This document shows, piece by piece, positions 33,787 to 42,121 of a DNA stretch of 64,000 nt. The stretch comes from Solibacter sp039934035 (GTDB taxonomy: Bacteria > Acidobacteriota > Terriglobia > Bryobacterales > Bryobacteraceae): assembly GCA_039934035.1 (NCBI GenBank), contig JBDTMZ010000025.1, forward strand, positions 16,020-80,019, in the 5' to 3' direction. The translations under genes were made by a program, and so were the position numbers. The notes under the pieces were generated by a model. It was not told the origin of the DNA. It was given only the letters and a program-made list of their open reading frames with translations, and searched no databases. How positions within the stretch are numbered: the stretch's first letter is position 1; each line of letters starts with the position of its first letter.

Positions 33787-34634
33787 TGTCCGCGGGAAAC
33801 GCCAATCTGACCGACACCGTAAAAGGGCTGCTTGACCGGTGGGCTTCGGGCCTCGCCGATGTGGTCGCCTCCATGGCCGACCAGAAGCCCGAGATCCGCT
33901 GGGAAGCGGCCAGCGGACCTCCGCAGGATGCGGAACTGCTCTGGTGGGAACAGCCATTTCAGGGAGTCCCGGGAGCGCCGGTATGGGTTTCCACGCCGCG
34001 CGATACCTGGGACTATGCCGGCACCGTCACGCTCAAGGCCGCCGGGCTGGAAACGGTCGAGACCAATGAGGCGCGCAATACGTGGCTTGAAATTCTCGCA
34101 CAATCGCTATCCGGTCTGGCGTTGTCGCTCGGCGGGGAGTTGGGTAGGGAAGTTTCGTGTGAGGCAGGGGCTGAACGCGGGCCGGAAGCACAGATCGAGG
34201 CGGGCGCCACCGTCTGGCTTACTTTTGGCGACCAGCCTCAGCCACCGCTGTGGATCGGCCTTTCCGCCAAACTGGTGGACCTTTTGTCGCATCCGGCGGG
34301 TGGCGACGTTCCGGAAGCGCCTGCGCATGCCTCAGGCGCGAGCCCGGGAGCACTCGCCGCGCAAAGAGACGTGCCACCCACCATGGACCTGCTGCTGGAC
34401 GTGGAGTTGCCGGTGAGCATCTCCTTCGGCAAGACCGAAATTGCCATGAAGGATGTTCTGAAGCTGACCACGGGCAGCATCGTGGAACTCAATCGCGGCG
34501 TCAACGAGCCGGTGGAAGTGCTGGTGAACCACTGCCTGATTGCGCGCGGGGAAGTGGTCGTAGTGGAAGGTAATTACGGCGTGAGAATACGGGAAATCAT
34601 CAGCCGGCCGGACCGGCTGCGGAGCGTACGATGA
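33786..34634 (+). CDS. fliY: FliY-like FliN protein with long N-terminal domain
   Basis: A 282-residue protein. The C-terminal 85 residues are a SpoA/FliN domain (LLLDVELPVSISFGKTEIAM, then EVLVNHCLIARGEVVVVEGN and YGVRIREI). The N-terminal 190 residues include WLEILAQSLSGLALSLGGEL and resemble a CheC/FliM-type middle domain, giving the layout of FliY. The N-terminal assignment is tentative: I see no clear CheC D-x-x-x-E-x-x-N signature. It is the second FliN-type gene here, and FliM is absent from the window. It overlaps fliA by one base. Confidence 0.75.
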   Translation: MSAGNANLTDTVKGLLDRWASGLADVVASMADQKPEIRWEAASGPPQDAELLWWEQPFQGVPGAPVWVSTPRDTWDYAGTVTLKAAGLETVETNEARNTWLEILAQSLSGLALSLGGELGREVSCEAGAERGPEAQIEAGATVWLTFGDQPQPPLWIGLSAKLVDLLSHPAGGDVPEAPAHASGASPGALAAQRDVPPTMDLLLDVELPVSISFGKTEIAMKDVLKLTTGSIVELNRGVNEPVEVLVNHCLIARGEVVVVEGNYGVRIREIISRPDRLRSVR

Positions 34635-35026
34635 ACACATTGGTCCTCACTTTCAGCATCCTGAGCGGCGTGGTCCTGAGCGCCACGGCGGTCTGCCTGT
34701 TCGCGGTCTACCGCGCACACTGCCTGCTGCGCGAGACAAAGAAGTTGAACGCGGTGGAGAGCGCGAAGGACGAGAGCGACCTGCAGTCGCTGCGCACCAC
34801 AGTGGACGCTCTGGCGGCACAGTTGCACGATTTGCAGAGCCATCCGCCGGTAGCGGTGGCGCCGGGACTGCCCAAGCCAGGGCTGAACCTCAATAAGCGA
34901 TCTCAGGCGCTGCGCATGCACCGCCGGGGCGAGGCAGCGGACCAGATCGCATCGGCGCTGGAACTTCCGCGGCAGGAGGTGGATTTGCTGATTAAGGTGC
35001 ACCGCGTCGTGTTGAGTACGGTTTAG
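34631..35026 (+). CDS. DUF2802-like membrane-anchored protein
   Basis: A 131-residue protein with an N-terminal membrane helix (about 4-26), a coiled-coil stretch (KDESDLQSLRTTVDALAAQL) and a C-terminal helix-turn-helix-like part (ALRMHRRGEAADQIASALEL, then EVDLLIKVHR). This pattern is found in DUF2802-type proteins encoded at the ends of flagellar/chemotaxis operons in proteobacteria. The function is unknown. The ATG overlaps the fliY-like stop (ATGA), so it is the last gene of the plus-strand flagellar operon, and its stop overlaps the convergent heparinase-like gene. Confidence 0.7.
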   Translation: MNTLVLTFSILSGVVLSATAVCLFAVYRAHCLLRETKKLNAVESAKDESDLQSLRTTVDALAAQLHDLQSHPPVAVAPGLPKPGLNLNKRSQALRMHRRGEAADQIASALELPRQEVDLLIKVHRVVLSTV

Positions 35027-37122
35027 CGTGTGAAGCGAACAGGCGGGTAACCCCGTTCGGCGCGCGAAACGACGACGTCTTCTCCTTCCAGGCGAATCTC
35101 GAGCGGGCCGGCGGCGGGCGCGGCCGAGAGATCTAAGATCGCGGCGAGATAGATCGGGAGCGAGGCACGGCGGGACACGCAAAGCGCCTTCGCGGGTTCG
35201 CGGCTGCAGAGAGCGCGCGAGCGCCACGTATCGATTTCGATGGCGGGTGAGTTGAAGCTGAGCCGTGCGGCGTCGGCGGGCTGATCCAGGTGCCAGAACT
35301 GCTCGACCAGGTGCTCGCCCTCGGGACCGTCGACGCGATCCAGGATCGCGACGGTGGCGGGCTTGACGAAGATAATGCGGCGACGGTGAGTGAAGCCGGC
35401 GTAGGAGCAGGTGGCGTCGACGTAGTCCCGATCGGGCTGCGACTGCCACTCCCGCAGGCTGGCAATGGGTTTGTCGTTCCAGCGAAACGGTCCGGCGGGT
35501 AGCGCCTGGTCGCGGCCATCGAGGCGCAGGGTGTTGTGAGCTGCCGATCCCCGGAAGCGGTTGCGCTCGTCGGGATCGGCGATGTAGGTGAAGGTGCCGG
35601 GATCGATCAGGATTTCGCGCGGGCCCAAGCGTGCGGTGAGGCTGAGAATGTCGGAATGACTGTGCCCACCTGAGCCTTCACCGAATGGGCCGGTCTTGAC
35701 GACCAGTTGCACATCGCCCGCGGTCATGACGGCGGTGCCTCCGACGGCGAACAGGCACGAGGAGCGCGGCGCGAGTAGTATGTTGGGCGCGTCTGGCGCG
35801 CCGGCATGGGGCGTAGGGGCTGCTTCGAGCGCGTGCGGCGCGTGCGGCGAGGCCGGCTCGCTTGCCGCGTGCGGCCCGTCTGCCGCGTGTTGAGGGTGTG
35901 GCGCTTGTGGTGAGAGTCGCGCATGCTGCGTGTTCGGGGCGAGTGGAGCGTTCGGAGCGAGTGGCGGGTCCGGCCCGTGCGGCGCGGGTGCCGCGTCCGC
36001 CTTGGGCAACACTACCGCACCGAGCCACCATGCGGCCTGTTCGGGGAGATGTCCGGTGCTGCGCAGCCACTCGGGACGTTGCAGCACTACGCTGCAGGTG
36101 GCCAGGGTCGCCAGGCCGAAACGGTCGCGCGGGCCGTAGGGATGAAACAGACGTCCGCCATCGTCATCGCCGATGAGCGGCAGAATGCCGCAAACGCCGA
36201 GTAGGGCATCCAAATAACCGGCCATCGCGGTCAGACGGGTGTCGTAGCTCTCGCTTGGCGCGGCGAGCAGGCGATATAGCAGGAAGAAATCGAGCGCGTA
36301 CACGTGATAGTAGGCGGACTGCTCGAAGTGCGTGCCATCGTCTCGCACCTGGCGGTCCATCTGCTGCTCGACGATCTGGCCGCCCTTTCGAACCCAATTT
36401 TGGGAGCGCGCGAACCCAGGGAACAGCACGCCGAGCGCGTGCAACGCCACAGCTTCGCCGAGCAGGTGCGTATTGGGCGAGAAGTACACCGACAGGTTGA
36501 ATTCCAGGAATCGGCCGTGACGCTCCAACGCGGTGAGAAAGCGCGCGCGCAGGGAAGCGGGCATTTCGTCTCCCGCCAGATGCCAGAACCACGCCCAGGA
36601 AAGGGCGCGGAATGCCACCTCTAGGGCGCTGGCCCAGTTGATGCCGCGCAGGAGGGGGTTGGCCGCGAGCCAGCTTTCCACCTGACGGAAGGCTTCGGAA
36701 AGATAAGTGCGGCGCCCGGTAAGAAGGAATGCCTGGGCGAGCAGGACGAGGTGCTGGTGGCGATTCAGCTCCCAGATGACTTTGTGATCGCCCGCGCGGG
36801 AGAAGTCGAGGTAGGGGCTGCGGCGGAAATACGGGGTGCCGGTGGAGACGTTGTGGAGGTAGTCGCGGCGCCAGTCGATATCGGGTCCCGTGTTCACGGT
36901 CAGGCCGAGGATCGGGAAGCGGTGGTGGAGAAGGTCGTCCGCGATGCGCTCCACTTCGAGGGCATAGGGAGTGCCGCGCAGGGCGGCGGCGACGGAGGCG
37001 GGCTCGGGAAATCGGGGCGAACGGGGCTGTTGCGGATGGGGGCCCGCTGGCGGCAGCAGGAACATCGCGAGATTGCCGAACTCCTGGCGCAGACGGAAGG
37101 AAATCTCCCGCGGGCTACGCAC
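35023..37122 (-). CDS. Heparinase II/III-family polysaccharide lyase with low-complexity insert
   Basis: A 699-residue protein. The N-terminal alpha/alpha toroid (about 40-360) has INWASALEVAFRALSWAWFW, SPNTHLLGEAVALHALG and DDGTHFEQSAYYHVYALDFF. The C-terminal beta-sheet domain (about 450-690) has GEGSGGHSHSDILSLTARLG and LIDPGTFTYIAD. These are heparinase II/III and alginate-lyase features, with conserved His/Tyr. Residues 375-450 are an unusual Ala/Pro/His-rich insert exactly between the two domains. No signal peptide is evident. Proteins of this family often lie in exopolysaccharide clusters, consistent with the genes that follow. Confidence 0.88.
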   Translation of the reverse strand: MRSPREISFRLRQEFGNLAMFLLPPAGPHPQQPRSPRFPEPASVAAALRGTPYALEVERIADDLLHHRFPILGLTVNTGPDIDWRRDYLHNVSTGTPYFRRSPYLDFSRAGDHKVIWELNRHQHLVLLAQAFLLTGRRTYLSEAFRQVESWLAANPLLRGINWASALEVAFRALSWAWFWHLAGDEMPASLRARFLTALERHGRFLEFNLSVYFSPNTHLLGEAVALHALGVLFPGFARSQNWVRKGGQIVEQQMDRQVRDDGTHFEQSAYYHVYALDFFLLYRLLAAPSESYDTRLTAMAGYLDALLGVCGILPLIGDDDGGRLFHPYGPRDRFGLATLATCSVVLQRPEWLRSTGHLPEQAAWWLGAVVLPKADAAPAPHGPDPPLAPNAPLAPNTQHARLSPQAPHPQHAADGPHAASEPASPHAPHALEAAPTPHAGAPDAPNILLAPRSSCLFAVGGTAVMTAGDVQLVVKTGPFGEGSGGHSHSDILSLTARLGPREILIDPGTFTYIADPDERNRFRGSAAHNTLRLDGRDQALPAGPFRWNDKPIASLREWQSQPDRDYVDATCSYAGFTHRRRIIFVKPATVAILDRVDGPEGEHLVEQFWHLDQPADAARLSFNSPAIEIDTWRSRALCSREPAKALCVSRRASLPIYLAAILDLSAAPAAGPLEIRLEGEDVVVSRAERGYPPVRFTR

Positions 37123-37435
37123 GATGGCGCTCGGGAGCGGTCAGGACCGGGGCTTCAGACATCGCAATTTCAATCGTACACTGCGCGTCGCGTAGTAATC
37201 ATCCAGGTTGATCGCGCAGGCGGTTGCTGGTACGAGGTCGGAGCCCGAGGTTGAGTGGATCCGGTCATCTCCACCGGCTGGCATTGAGGCAAGCTGCTGC
37301 TGGAACGCGATGTGGAAATGGGTGCCGGAATGCGCCACGGGCCGCGGCATGCGGTGAATGCGATCTGCAATGAGAGAGACGTATGTTGAGGGGTAAGATA
37401 GATATATTTTTCGATTTTCGCAACATGGAGGAAGC
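37123..37435. other. 313-base divergent intergenic region
   Basis: This lies between the divergent heparinase-like and cupin genes. The last 50 bases are AT-rich (GATAGATATATTTTTCGATT) and precede a GGAGGAAGC ribosome binding site, so a cupin promoter is likely here. Frames on the minus strand are antisense to the cupin gene and not credible. No RNA gene or repeat is seen. Confidence 0.6.
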
Positions 37436-37783
37436 ATGGAATTCTACACCTGGGACGAGATGGAAAAGGAAGTCCTGAGCCCCACGATCGCCCGGAAAAT
37501 CATTGCAGGGGAAAAGGCGATGATCTCCCAAGTCTTCCTGGCCAAAGGTGCAATTGTGCCGGAGCACCATCACGAAGCCGAGCAGATCACCTACATTCTG
37601 GAAGGCGCGCTCCAATTCGAGATCGAGGGCAAGGAGATTGTGGTGGGCAAAGGCCAGGTGCTGCGCATTCCTTCGAACGTGCCGCACCGGGCGGTGGCGT
37701 TGGAAGATACGCTCGATCTGGACATCTTCAGTCCCTTGCGCCACGACTGGCTCAAGAAGGACGACGCGTACCTGCGCGGGTAG
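37436..37783 (+). CDS. Cupin-domain protein
   Basis: A 115-residue single-cupin protein. Motif 1 is PEHHHEAEQITYILEG with the metal-binding His and Glu residues, and motif 2 is VLRIPSNVPHRAVA. A GGAGGA box sits 5 bases before the ATG. Small cupins act as isomerases, dioxygenases or ligand sensors; the substrate cannot be read from sequence. It is followed 7 bases later by a membrane protein gene. Confidence 0.9.
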   Translation: MEFYTWDEMEKEVLSPTIARKIIAGEKAMISQVFLAKGAIVPEHHHEAEQITYILEGALQFEIEGKEIVVGKGQVLRIPSNVPHRAVALEDTLDLDIFSPLRHDWLKKDDAYLRG

Positions 37784-37790
37784 CGGCGTT

Positions 37791-38351
37791 ATGGCATCGG
37801 CGATCACCCATTTCGCGGTGGGCGGGGGGTTGGCGCTGGGCTGCACGGAATCGGCGGCCTTGCGGCGTGTGCTGCCGCGATGGGCGATCCCGGTGACGGC
37901 GGGGCTATTCGCGGTCGCACCCGATCTCGATACCTGGATCATGCTGGCGCTCAACATCCCACGTGGAAGTTTCTTCAGTCATCGGGGCTTCTTTCACTCG
38001 CCGTGTTTCCTCACGCTGTTGGCGCTGGGAATCGCGGCCCTGGCGGTGCGTGGCCGGAGCGTGCTGCCGCTGGGCGCGCTGTGGGCCTGCGCGGCGATCA
38101 CTCACCCGCTGCTCGACATGCTGACCGACGGCGGATCGGGAGTGATGCTGCTGGTTCCGTTCTCGAGCGAGCGTCTGTTCTTCCCGTGGCGGCCGATTCG
38201 TGTGTCGCCGCTGAGCATCGCGCGGTTCTTCGATCGTGCCGGCGAAATCCTGTGGTCGGAATTGCCGTTCTGCGCCGTGGCCGTGCTGGCGGGCCTCGCC
38301 GGTCGCGCGATCAAAGGTCCCGCAGGCGCTGAGCGGCGGACTCGGGCGTGA
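37791..38351 (+). CDS. DUF457/YdjM-type membrane metal-dependent hydrolase-like protein
   Basis: A 186-residue membrane protein with about four helices. ASAITHFAVGGGLALG, VAPDLDTW, SHRGFFHSPCFLTLL and ITHPLLDMLTDGG carry the conserved His/Asp residues of the YdjM/YfhO-like (LexA-binding, inner membrane hydrolase) group. The start at 37791 gives this motif at the N-terminus. The 3' end overlaps the convergent galT gene by 41 bases. Its substrate is unknown. Confidence 0.85.
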   Translation: MASAITHFAVGGGLALGCTESAALRRVLPRWAIPVTAGLFAVAPDLDTWIMLALNIPRGSFFSHRGFFHSPCFLTLLALGIAALAVRGRSVLPLGALWACAAITHPLLDMLTDGGSGVMLLVPFSSERLFFPWRPIRVSPLSIARFFDRAGEILWSELPFCAVAVLAGLAGRAIKGPAGAERRTRA

Positions 38352-39327
38352 TGTCGCGCTGCGGCGTGGCCAGCATTTCGTAGCCCACCAGAAACTTGCG
38401 AACCGTTGCCGAGCGCAGCAGCGGCGGATAGAAGTGCAGGTGCAGGTGGTGTTCGTCGTGCGCCGCGCCGTCGGTGGGACGCTGATGGAAGCCCATGGAA
38501 TAGGGAAACGATACGTGGAAGAGGCGGTCGTAGCGCGCCGTCGTCCGTTTCAGAATGTCTGCCAGCGCATCGCGTTCGGCCGGGGTCAACTGGTCGATCG
38601 ATGCCATGTGGCGTTTGGCGAGCACCATGGTTTCGAACGGCCACACCGCCCAGAAGGGAACCACGGTCAGGAAGGCTTTGTTCTCCTCGACGATGCGCTC
38701 GCCGGCGGATTGCTCAGTGCGCACGTAATCACAGAGAAGGCAGGCGCCGCGGCGGTCGCGCCCCTCTAGCAAGGAAGTCTGTTCGCGCGCAATTTCGTTG
38801 GGCAGCGAGCGACTGCTCCAGATCTGGCAATGGGGATGCGGATTGCTGGCGCCCATCATAGCGCCGCGATTCTCGAAGATCTGCACGTAATTGATTTCGG
38901 GACGGGCGCCGAGCTCGGTAAACTGATCGACCCACGTGTCGACCACGCTGCGCAGATCGGACAGTTCCATGTTGGCGATGGTCAGGTTGTGCCGTGGCGA
39001 AAAGCAGACCACGCGGCACACGCCGGGTTCGGATTCGGCGCGCAGCAGGCCGTCCTGATCGAAGCTCCCGGCCGCTGTGGAGGGCTTGAGCGCCGCGAAA
39101 TCGTTGTCGAAGACGAAGGTGGACGCGTAAGGGGGATTGCGGGCGCCGCCGGCGCGCGGATTCCCGGGGCAGAGGTAACAGGAAGGGTCGTAGGCGGGCT
39201 GCGCGGCGGCAGCCTCTTCTTCCATCTGTCCCTGCCAGGGACGTTGGGTGCGGTGCGGAGAAACCAGCACCCATTCGCGGGTCAGCGGGTTGAAGCGGCG
39301 ATGAGGATCCTGCGTCCAGTCGAACAT
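38311..39327 (-). CDS. galT: Galactose-1-phosphate uridylyltransferase
   Basis: A 338-residue GalT. The HIT-type active site SNPHPHCQIW (H164-P-H166, the latter the uridylylated nucleophile) is intact; further markers are NPLTREWVLVSPHRTQRPWQ, CYLCPGN, VFDNDFAAL and HHLHLHFYPPLLRS. It exchanges UMP between UDP-glucose and galactose-1-phosphate in the Leloir pathway, feeding UDP-galactose to polysaccharide synthesis. No galK or galE adjoins, but an epimerase of the GalE type is encoded at 57790. Confidence 0.95.
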   Translation of the reverse strand: MFDWTQDPHRRFNPLTREWVLVSPHRTQRPWQGQMEEEAAAAQPAYDPSCYLCPGNPRAGGARNPPYASTFVFDNDFAALKPSTAAGSFDQDGLLRAESEPGVCRVVCFSPRHNLTIANMELSDLRSVVDTWVDQFTELGARPEINYVQIFENRGAMMGASNPHPHCQIWSSRSLPNEIAREQTSLLEGRDRRGACLLCDYVRTEQSAGERIVEENKAFLTVVPFWAVWPFETMVLAKRHMASIDQLTPAERDALADILKRTTARYDRLFHVSFPYSMGFHQRPTDGAAHDEHHLHLHFYPPLLRSATVRKFLVGYEMLATPQRDITPESAAQRLRDL

Positions 39328-39344
39328 GGAAGTTATACAGCTGT

Positions 39345-39371
39345 AAGCTTTCAGCGATCAGCTTTCAGCTT
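39345..39371. repeat. Short tandem AGCTTTCAGC repeat between galT and asnB
   Basis: AGCTTTCAGCGATC is followed at once by AGCTTTCAGCTT. Repeats of this type occur as small dispersed intergenic elements in many genomes. The rest of the 221-base gap (39328-39548) shows no credible gene. Confidence 0.6.
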
Positions 39372-39548
39372 AGCGTGCCGCGCAGGGGGTCCGCTGCCGG
39401 GTAAGTGACTTGGGCATCCCGAGCCAGATTGGACGAAACGAGATTTGAACTGCGGCAGCCGGGCCAGGCCTCCGGTCCCCGAGGTCCTGGAATTCAAGGT
39501 AGTACAGGTGGCGTGCGGATAGGCCGTGTCGCTGCCCCACATCCGCGA

Positions 39549-41423
39549 TCACGCAACGGTGGCGACGGGTTGCTCCATCTCCTGGAACCAGAGACTGAGC
39601 ACGAGCAGCGACCAGAGCCAGTGACTGTTGTCGCGGCGGCCGCTATCGTGTTCGTCGAGCAGGGCGCGCAGGAATTCGGGCGATACCATACCTCGATCGA
39701 GGAACGCCGCCGAGGTGACGTTGTCGCGCAGAAAATCACGCAGTTCGCCGCGGAACCAATCTACCAGGGGGACACCGAAGCCCCACTTGGGGCGATTGAG
39801 CAGCGCGGGAGGCAGGCGGTCGCCGACCGCATCGAGGAGGATGCGTTTGCCCTGACCCTGGGAAATTTTCCAGGCGTGCGGAATGGTGGCGGCGAGTTCC
39901 GCCAGTTCGTGATCGAGCAGCGGGGACCGCACTTCGAGGGAGTTCGCCATCGACATGCGATCGACCTTCACCAGCATGTCGCCCGTCAGGTTGGCGCTGG
40001 CCTCCCAATGCATGACCTGCGAGAGGGTGCCCGCGCTTTCGGGCAGAATGCAATCCGGCAGCACGCGCGCGAGGAAGCCCGCTTCGGCGGGCATCATCCA
40101 TTCGGGGCGGAGCAGGCGGGAGCGCATGTGATATGGAGCGTAATTGAAGGCGAAGTACCGGTCCAGACCGTTGCGGCAGCCGGCCATGTGCAGGAAATTC
40201 TTGCCGTAGGCCGAATACGGTAGGCGCGCCGAAATCCAGGAGAGCAGCAGTCGCGCGACCTGTGGGACACGATCCAGTCCGCTGAGCCGCTGCACCTGTT
40301 GCAGGCTGGTGTAGCCGCCAAAGAGTTCGTCTCCGCCATCGCCGCTGAGCGCGACCTTGACGTAGCGGGCGGCGAACTCGCTGACGATGAAGGTGGGGAT
40401 GGCGGAGGAATCGGCGAAGGGTTCGCCGAAGTGCTTGACGAATTTGCGAATGATGGCGATGGAATCGGGCCGGACGACGATTTCGTGGTGCTCGGTCTTG
40501 TACTTCTCCGCGACCATGCGGGCGTAGGGGAGTTCGTTGAAACGGCTCTCCTCGAACCCGATGGAGAAGGTGCGGATGGGGTCAGGCGATTGCAGGGCCA
40601 TGGAGGCGACCACGGAACTGGAATCGATGCCGCCGCTGAGGAAGGCGCCCAGGGGCACGTCGGCGATCATGCGTATGCGCACCGCTTCGTCGAACTTGTC
40701 GCGCACCTGTTTGACGGCCTGGGCGTGGGTAAAGCCTGGCGCCGGTTGCGCGGCAGCCACCGGCATTTGCCAGTAGCGGCCCTGCTTTACCGTACCGCGC
40801 TGGTAGGTCAGCCAACCGGCGGCGGGGATGCGGCGGATGGCGCGGTAGGCGGTCAGGGGATCGGGGATGTAATTGAACTGGAAGTAGAGGCGCAGGGCGT
40901 CGGGATCGGTATCGAGCGGCACGCCGGCTTGGCGGAGGCAGGATATTTCGCTCCCGAAGTAGATTCCGTGCGGCAGTACAGCATAGTAAAGGGGCTTCTT
41001 GCCGAAACGGTCGCGGGCCAGGAGGAGGCGTCCCTGGCGAGCGTCCCAGATGGCGAAGGCGAACATCCCGCGAAGGCGTTGGAGCCCTTCGACGCCCTGC
41101 TCCTCGTACAGGTGGAGAATGGTTTCGGTGTCGCTGGCGGTGCGGAAGCGATGGCCGCGGGCGATCAATTCGGCTCGTAAGTCCTGATATTCGTAGATCT
41201 CGCCGTTGAAGACGATCCACACGGATTCGTCTTCATTGCACATGGGCTGGTGGCCGGTGGAAAGATCGATGATGCTGAGGCGGCGCATGCCGATGCCGCA
41301 GCCGCCATCGACGTGGATCCCTTCGTCATCCGGCCCGCGGTGACGTATTTCTCCACACATGGCGTGCACCAGCGAAGGCTGAGCAGGCTGGTCGAGACGA
41401 ACGTAACCGGCGATCCCACACAT
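39549..41423 (-). CDS. asnB: Asparagine synthase (glutamine-hydrolysing)
   Basis: A 624-residue class II amidotransferase. Cys2 of MCGIAGYV is the glutaminase nucleophile and RHRGPDDEG, FNGEIYEY and RLSIIDL complete that domain. The synthetase domain carries the pyrophosphate loop LSGGIDSSSV and SGDGGDELFGGY. It amidates Asp to Asn or, in exopolysaccharide clusters, modifies sugar or amino-acid substituents. Here it sits next to sugar-metabolism and export genes, so the latter use is possible. Confidence 0.92.
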   Translation of the reverse strand: MCGIAGYVRLDQPAQPSLVHAMCGEIRHRGPDDEGIHVDGGCGIGMRRLSIIDLSTGHQPMCNEDESVWIVFNGEIYEYQDLRAELIARGHRFRTASDTETILHLYEEQGVEGLQRLRGMFAFAIWDARQGRLLLARDRFGKKPLYYAVLPHGIYFGSEISCLRQAGVPLDTDPDALRLYFQFNYIPDPLTAYRAIRRIPAAGWLTYQRGTVKQGRYWQMPVAAAQPAPGFTHAQAVKQVRDKFDEAVRIRMIADVPLGAFLSGGIDSSSVVASMALQSPDPIRTFSIGFEESRFNELPYARMVAEKYKTEHHEIVVRPDSIAIIRKFVKHFGEPFADSSAIPTFIVSEFAARYVKVALSGDGGDELFGGYTSLQQVQRLSGLDRVPQVARLLLSWISARLPYSAYGKNFLHMAGCRNGLDRYFAFNYAPYHMRSRLLRPEWMMPAEAGFLARVLPDCILPESAGTLSQVMHWEASANLTGDMLVKVDRMSMANSLEVRSPLLDHELAELAATIPHAWKISQGQGKRILLDAVGDRLPPALLNRPKWGFGVPLVDWFRGELRDFLRDNVTSAAFLDRGMVSPEFLRALLDEHDSGRRDNSHWLWSLLVLSLWFQEMEQPVATVA

Positions 41424-41539
41424 AAGAGGTTTCCCAGGGAGGGCTCATTTGAATTTAACATCGCGAGTAGAGGGTGCGCAGGACCTTCCCGGGACTACCT
41501 GTGGTTGACAGAACGGAAGCGTGTGAGTCCTAATGAGTT

Positions 41540-42121
41540 ATGACCGCGAGTTTTCCCGCGATGTACAAAGCCGATGTGTTGAGGGCCATCGAGACGATCG
41601 ATCTGGGTAAAGTTGGCCAGGCAATCGACGTCCTGATCCGGGCTCGCAACGAGGACCGCCGAATTTTCGTATGCGGCAACGGCGGCAGCGCATCCACCGC
41701 TTCGCACTTCGTTTGTGACATGGTGAAGGGGGCAAGCTTCAAGCGCGAGAGGCGCTTCCGGATCATGGCGCTGACCGATTCCCTGCCCACGATTACGGCC
41801 TACGCCAACGATGTAAGTTACGACTGCGTGTTTGTGGAGCAGCTGAAGAACTTCGCGGAGCCCGGTGACGTGGTGATGGCGATCAGCGGGTCCGGCAACT
41901 CGCCGAACGTCCTGCAGGCCATCGAATACGCCAACTCGATTGGCTGCCAGACCATTGCTCTCTCCGGCCGCGATGGCGGAAAACTCGGGCCGATGGCCCA
42001 ACTGAACCTGCAGGCCTCCAATCCGCACATGGGCCGCATCGAAGATGTGCACATGATTGTGATGCACATGATCTGCTACTACTTCATGGACGCTGAGAAG
42101 CCCGTTGCTGTGGGCGCATGA
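41540..42121 (+). CDS. gmhA: GmhA-like SIS-domain isomerase
   Basis: A 193-residue SIS-domain protein with RRIFVCGNGGSASTASHFVC, MAISGSGNSPNVLQAIEYAN and the GmhA-type end RIEDVHMIVMHMICYYF. It likely isomerises sedoheptulose-7-phosphate to D-glycero-D-manno-heptose-7-phosphate, the first step of heptose synthesis for LPS or S-layer glycans. It is divergent from asnB and overlaps the next gene (ATGA). Other phosphosugar isomerase activities cannot be excluded. Confidence 0.86.
   Translation: MTASFPAMYKADVLRAIETIDLGKVGQAIDVLIRARNEDRRIFVCGNGGSASTASHFVCDMVKGASFKRERRFRIMALTDSLPTITAYANDVSYDCVFVEQLKNFAEPGDVVMAISGSGNSPNVLQAIEYANSIGCQTIALSGRDGGKLGPMAQLNLQASNPHMGRIEDVHMIVMHMICYYFMDAEKPVAVGA

Noticed and set aside
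37265..37957. Minus-strand 230-codon frame opposite the cupin gene
   Set aside because: It is antisense to a clear cupin gene and lacks any recognisable domain or ribosome binding site.
39351..39542. Short minus-strand frame between galT and asnB
   Set aside because: It has low-complexity composition, overlaps the AGCTTTCAGC repeat and lacks a ribosome binding site.
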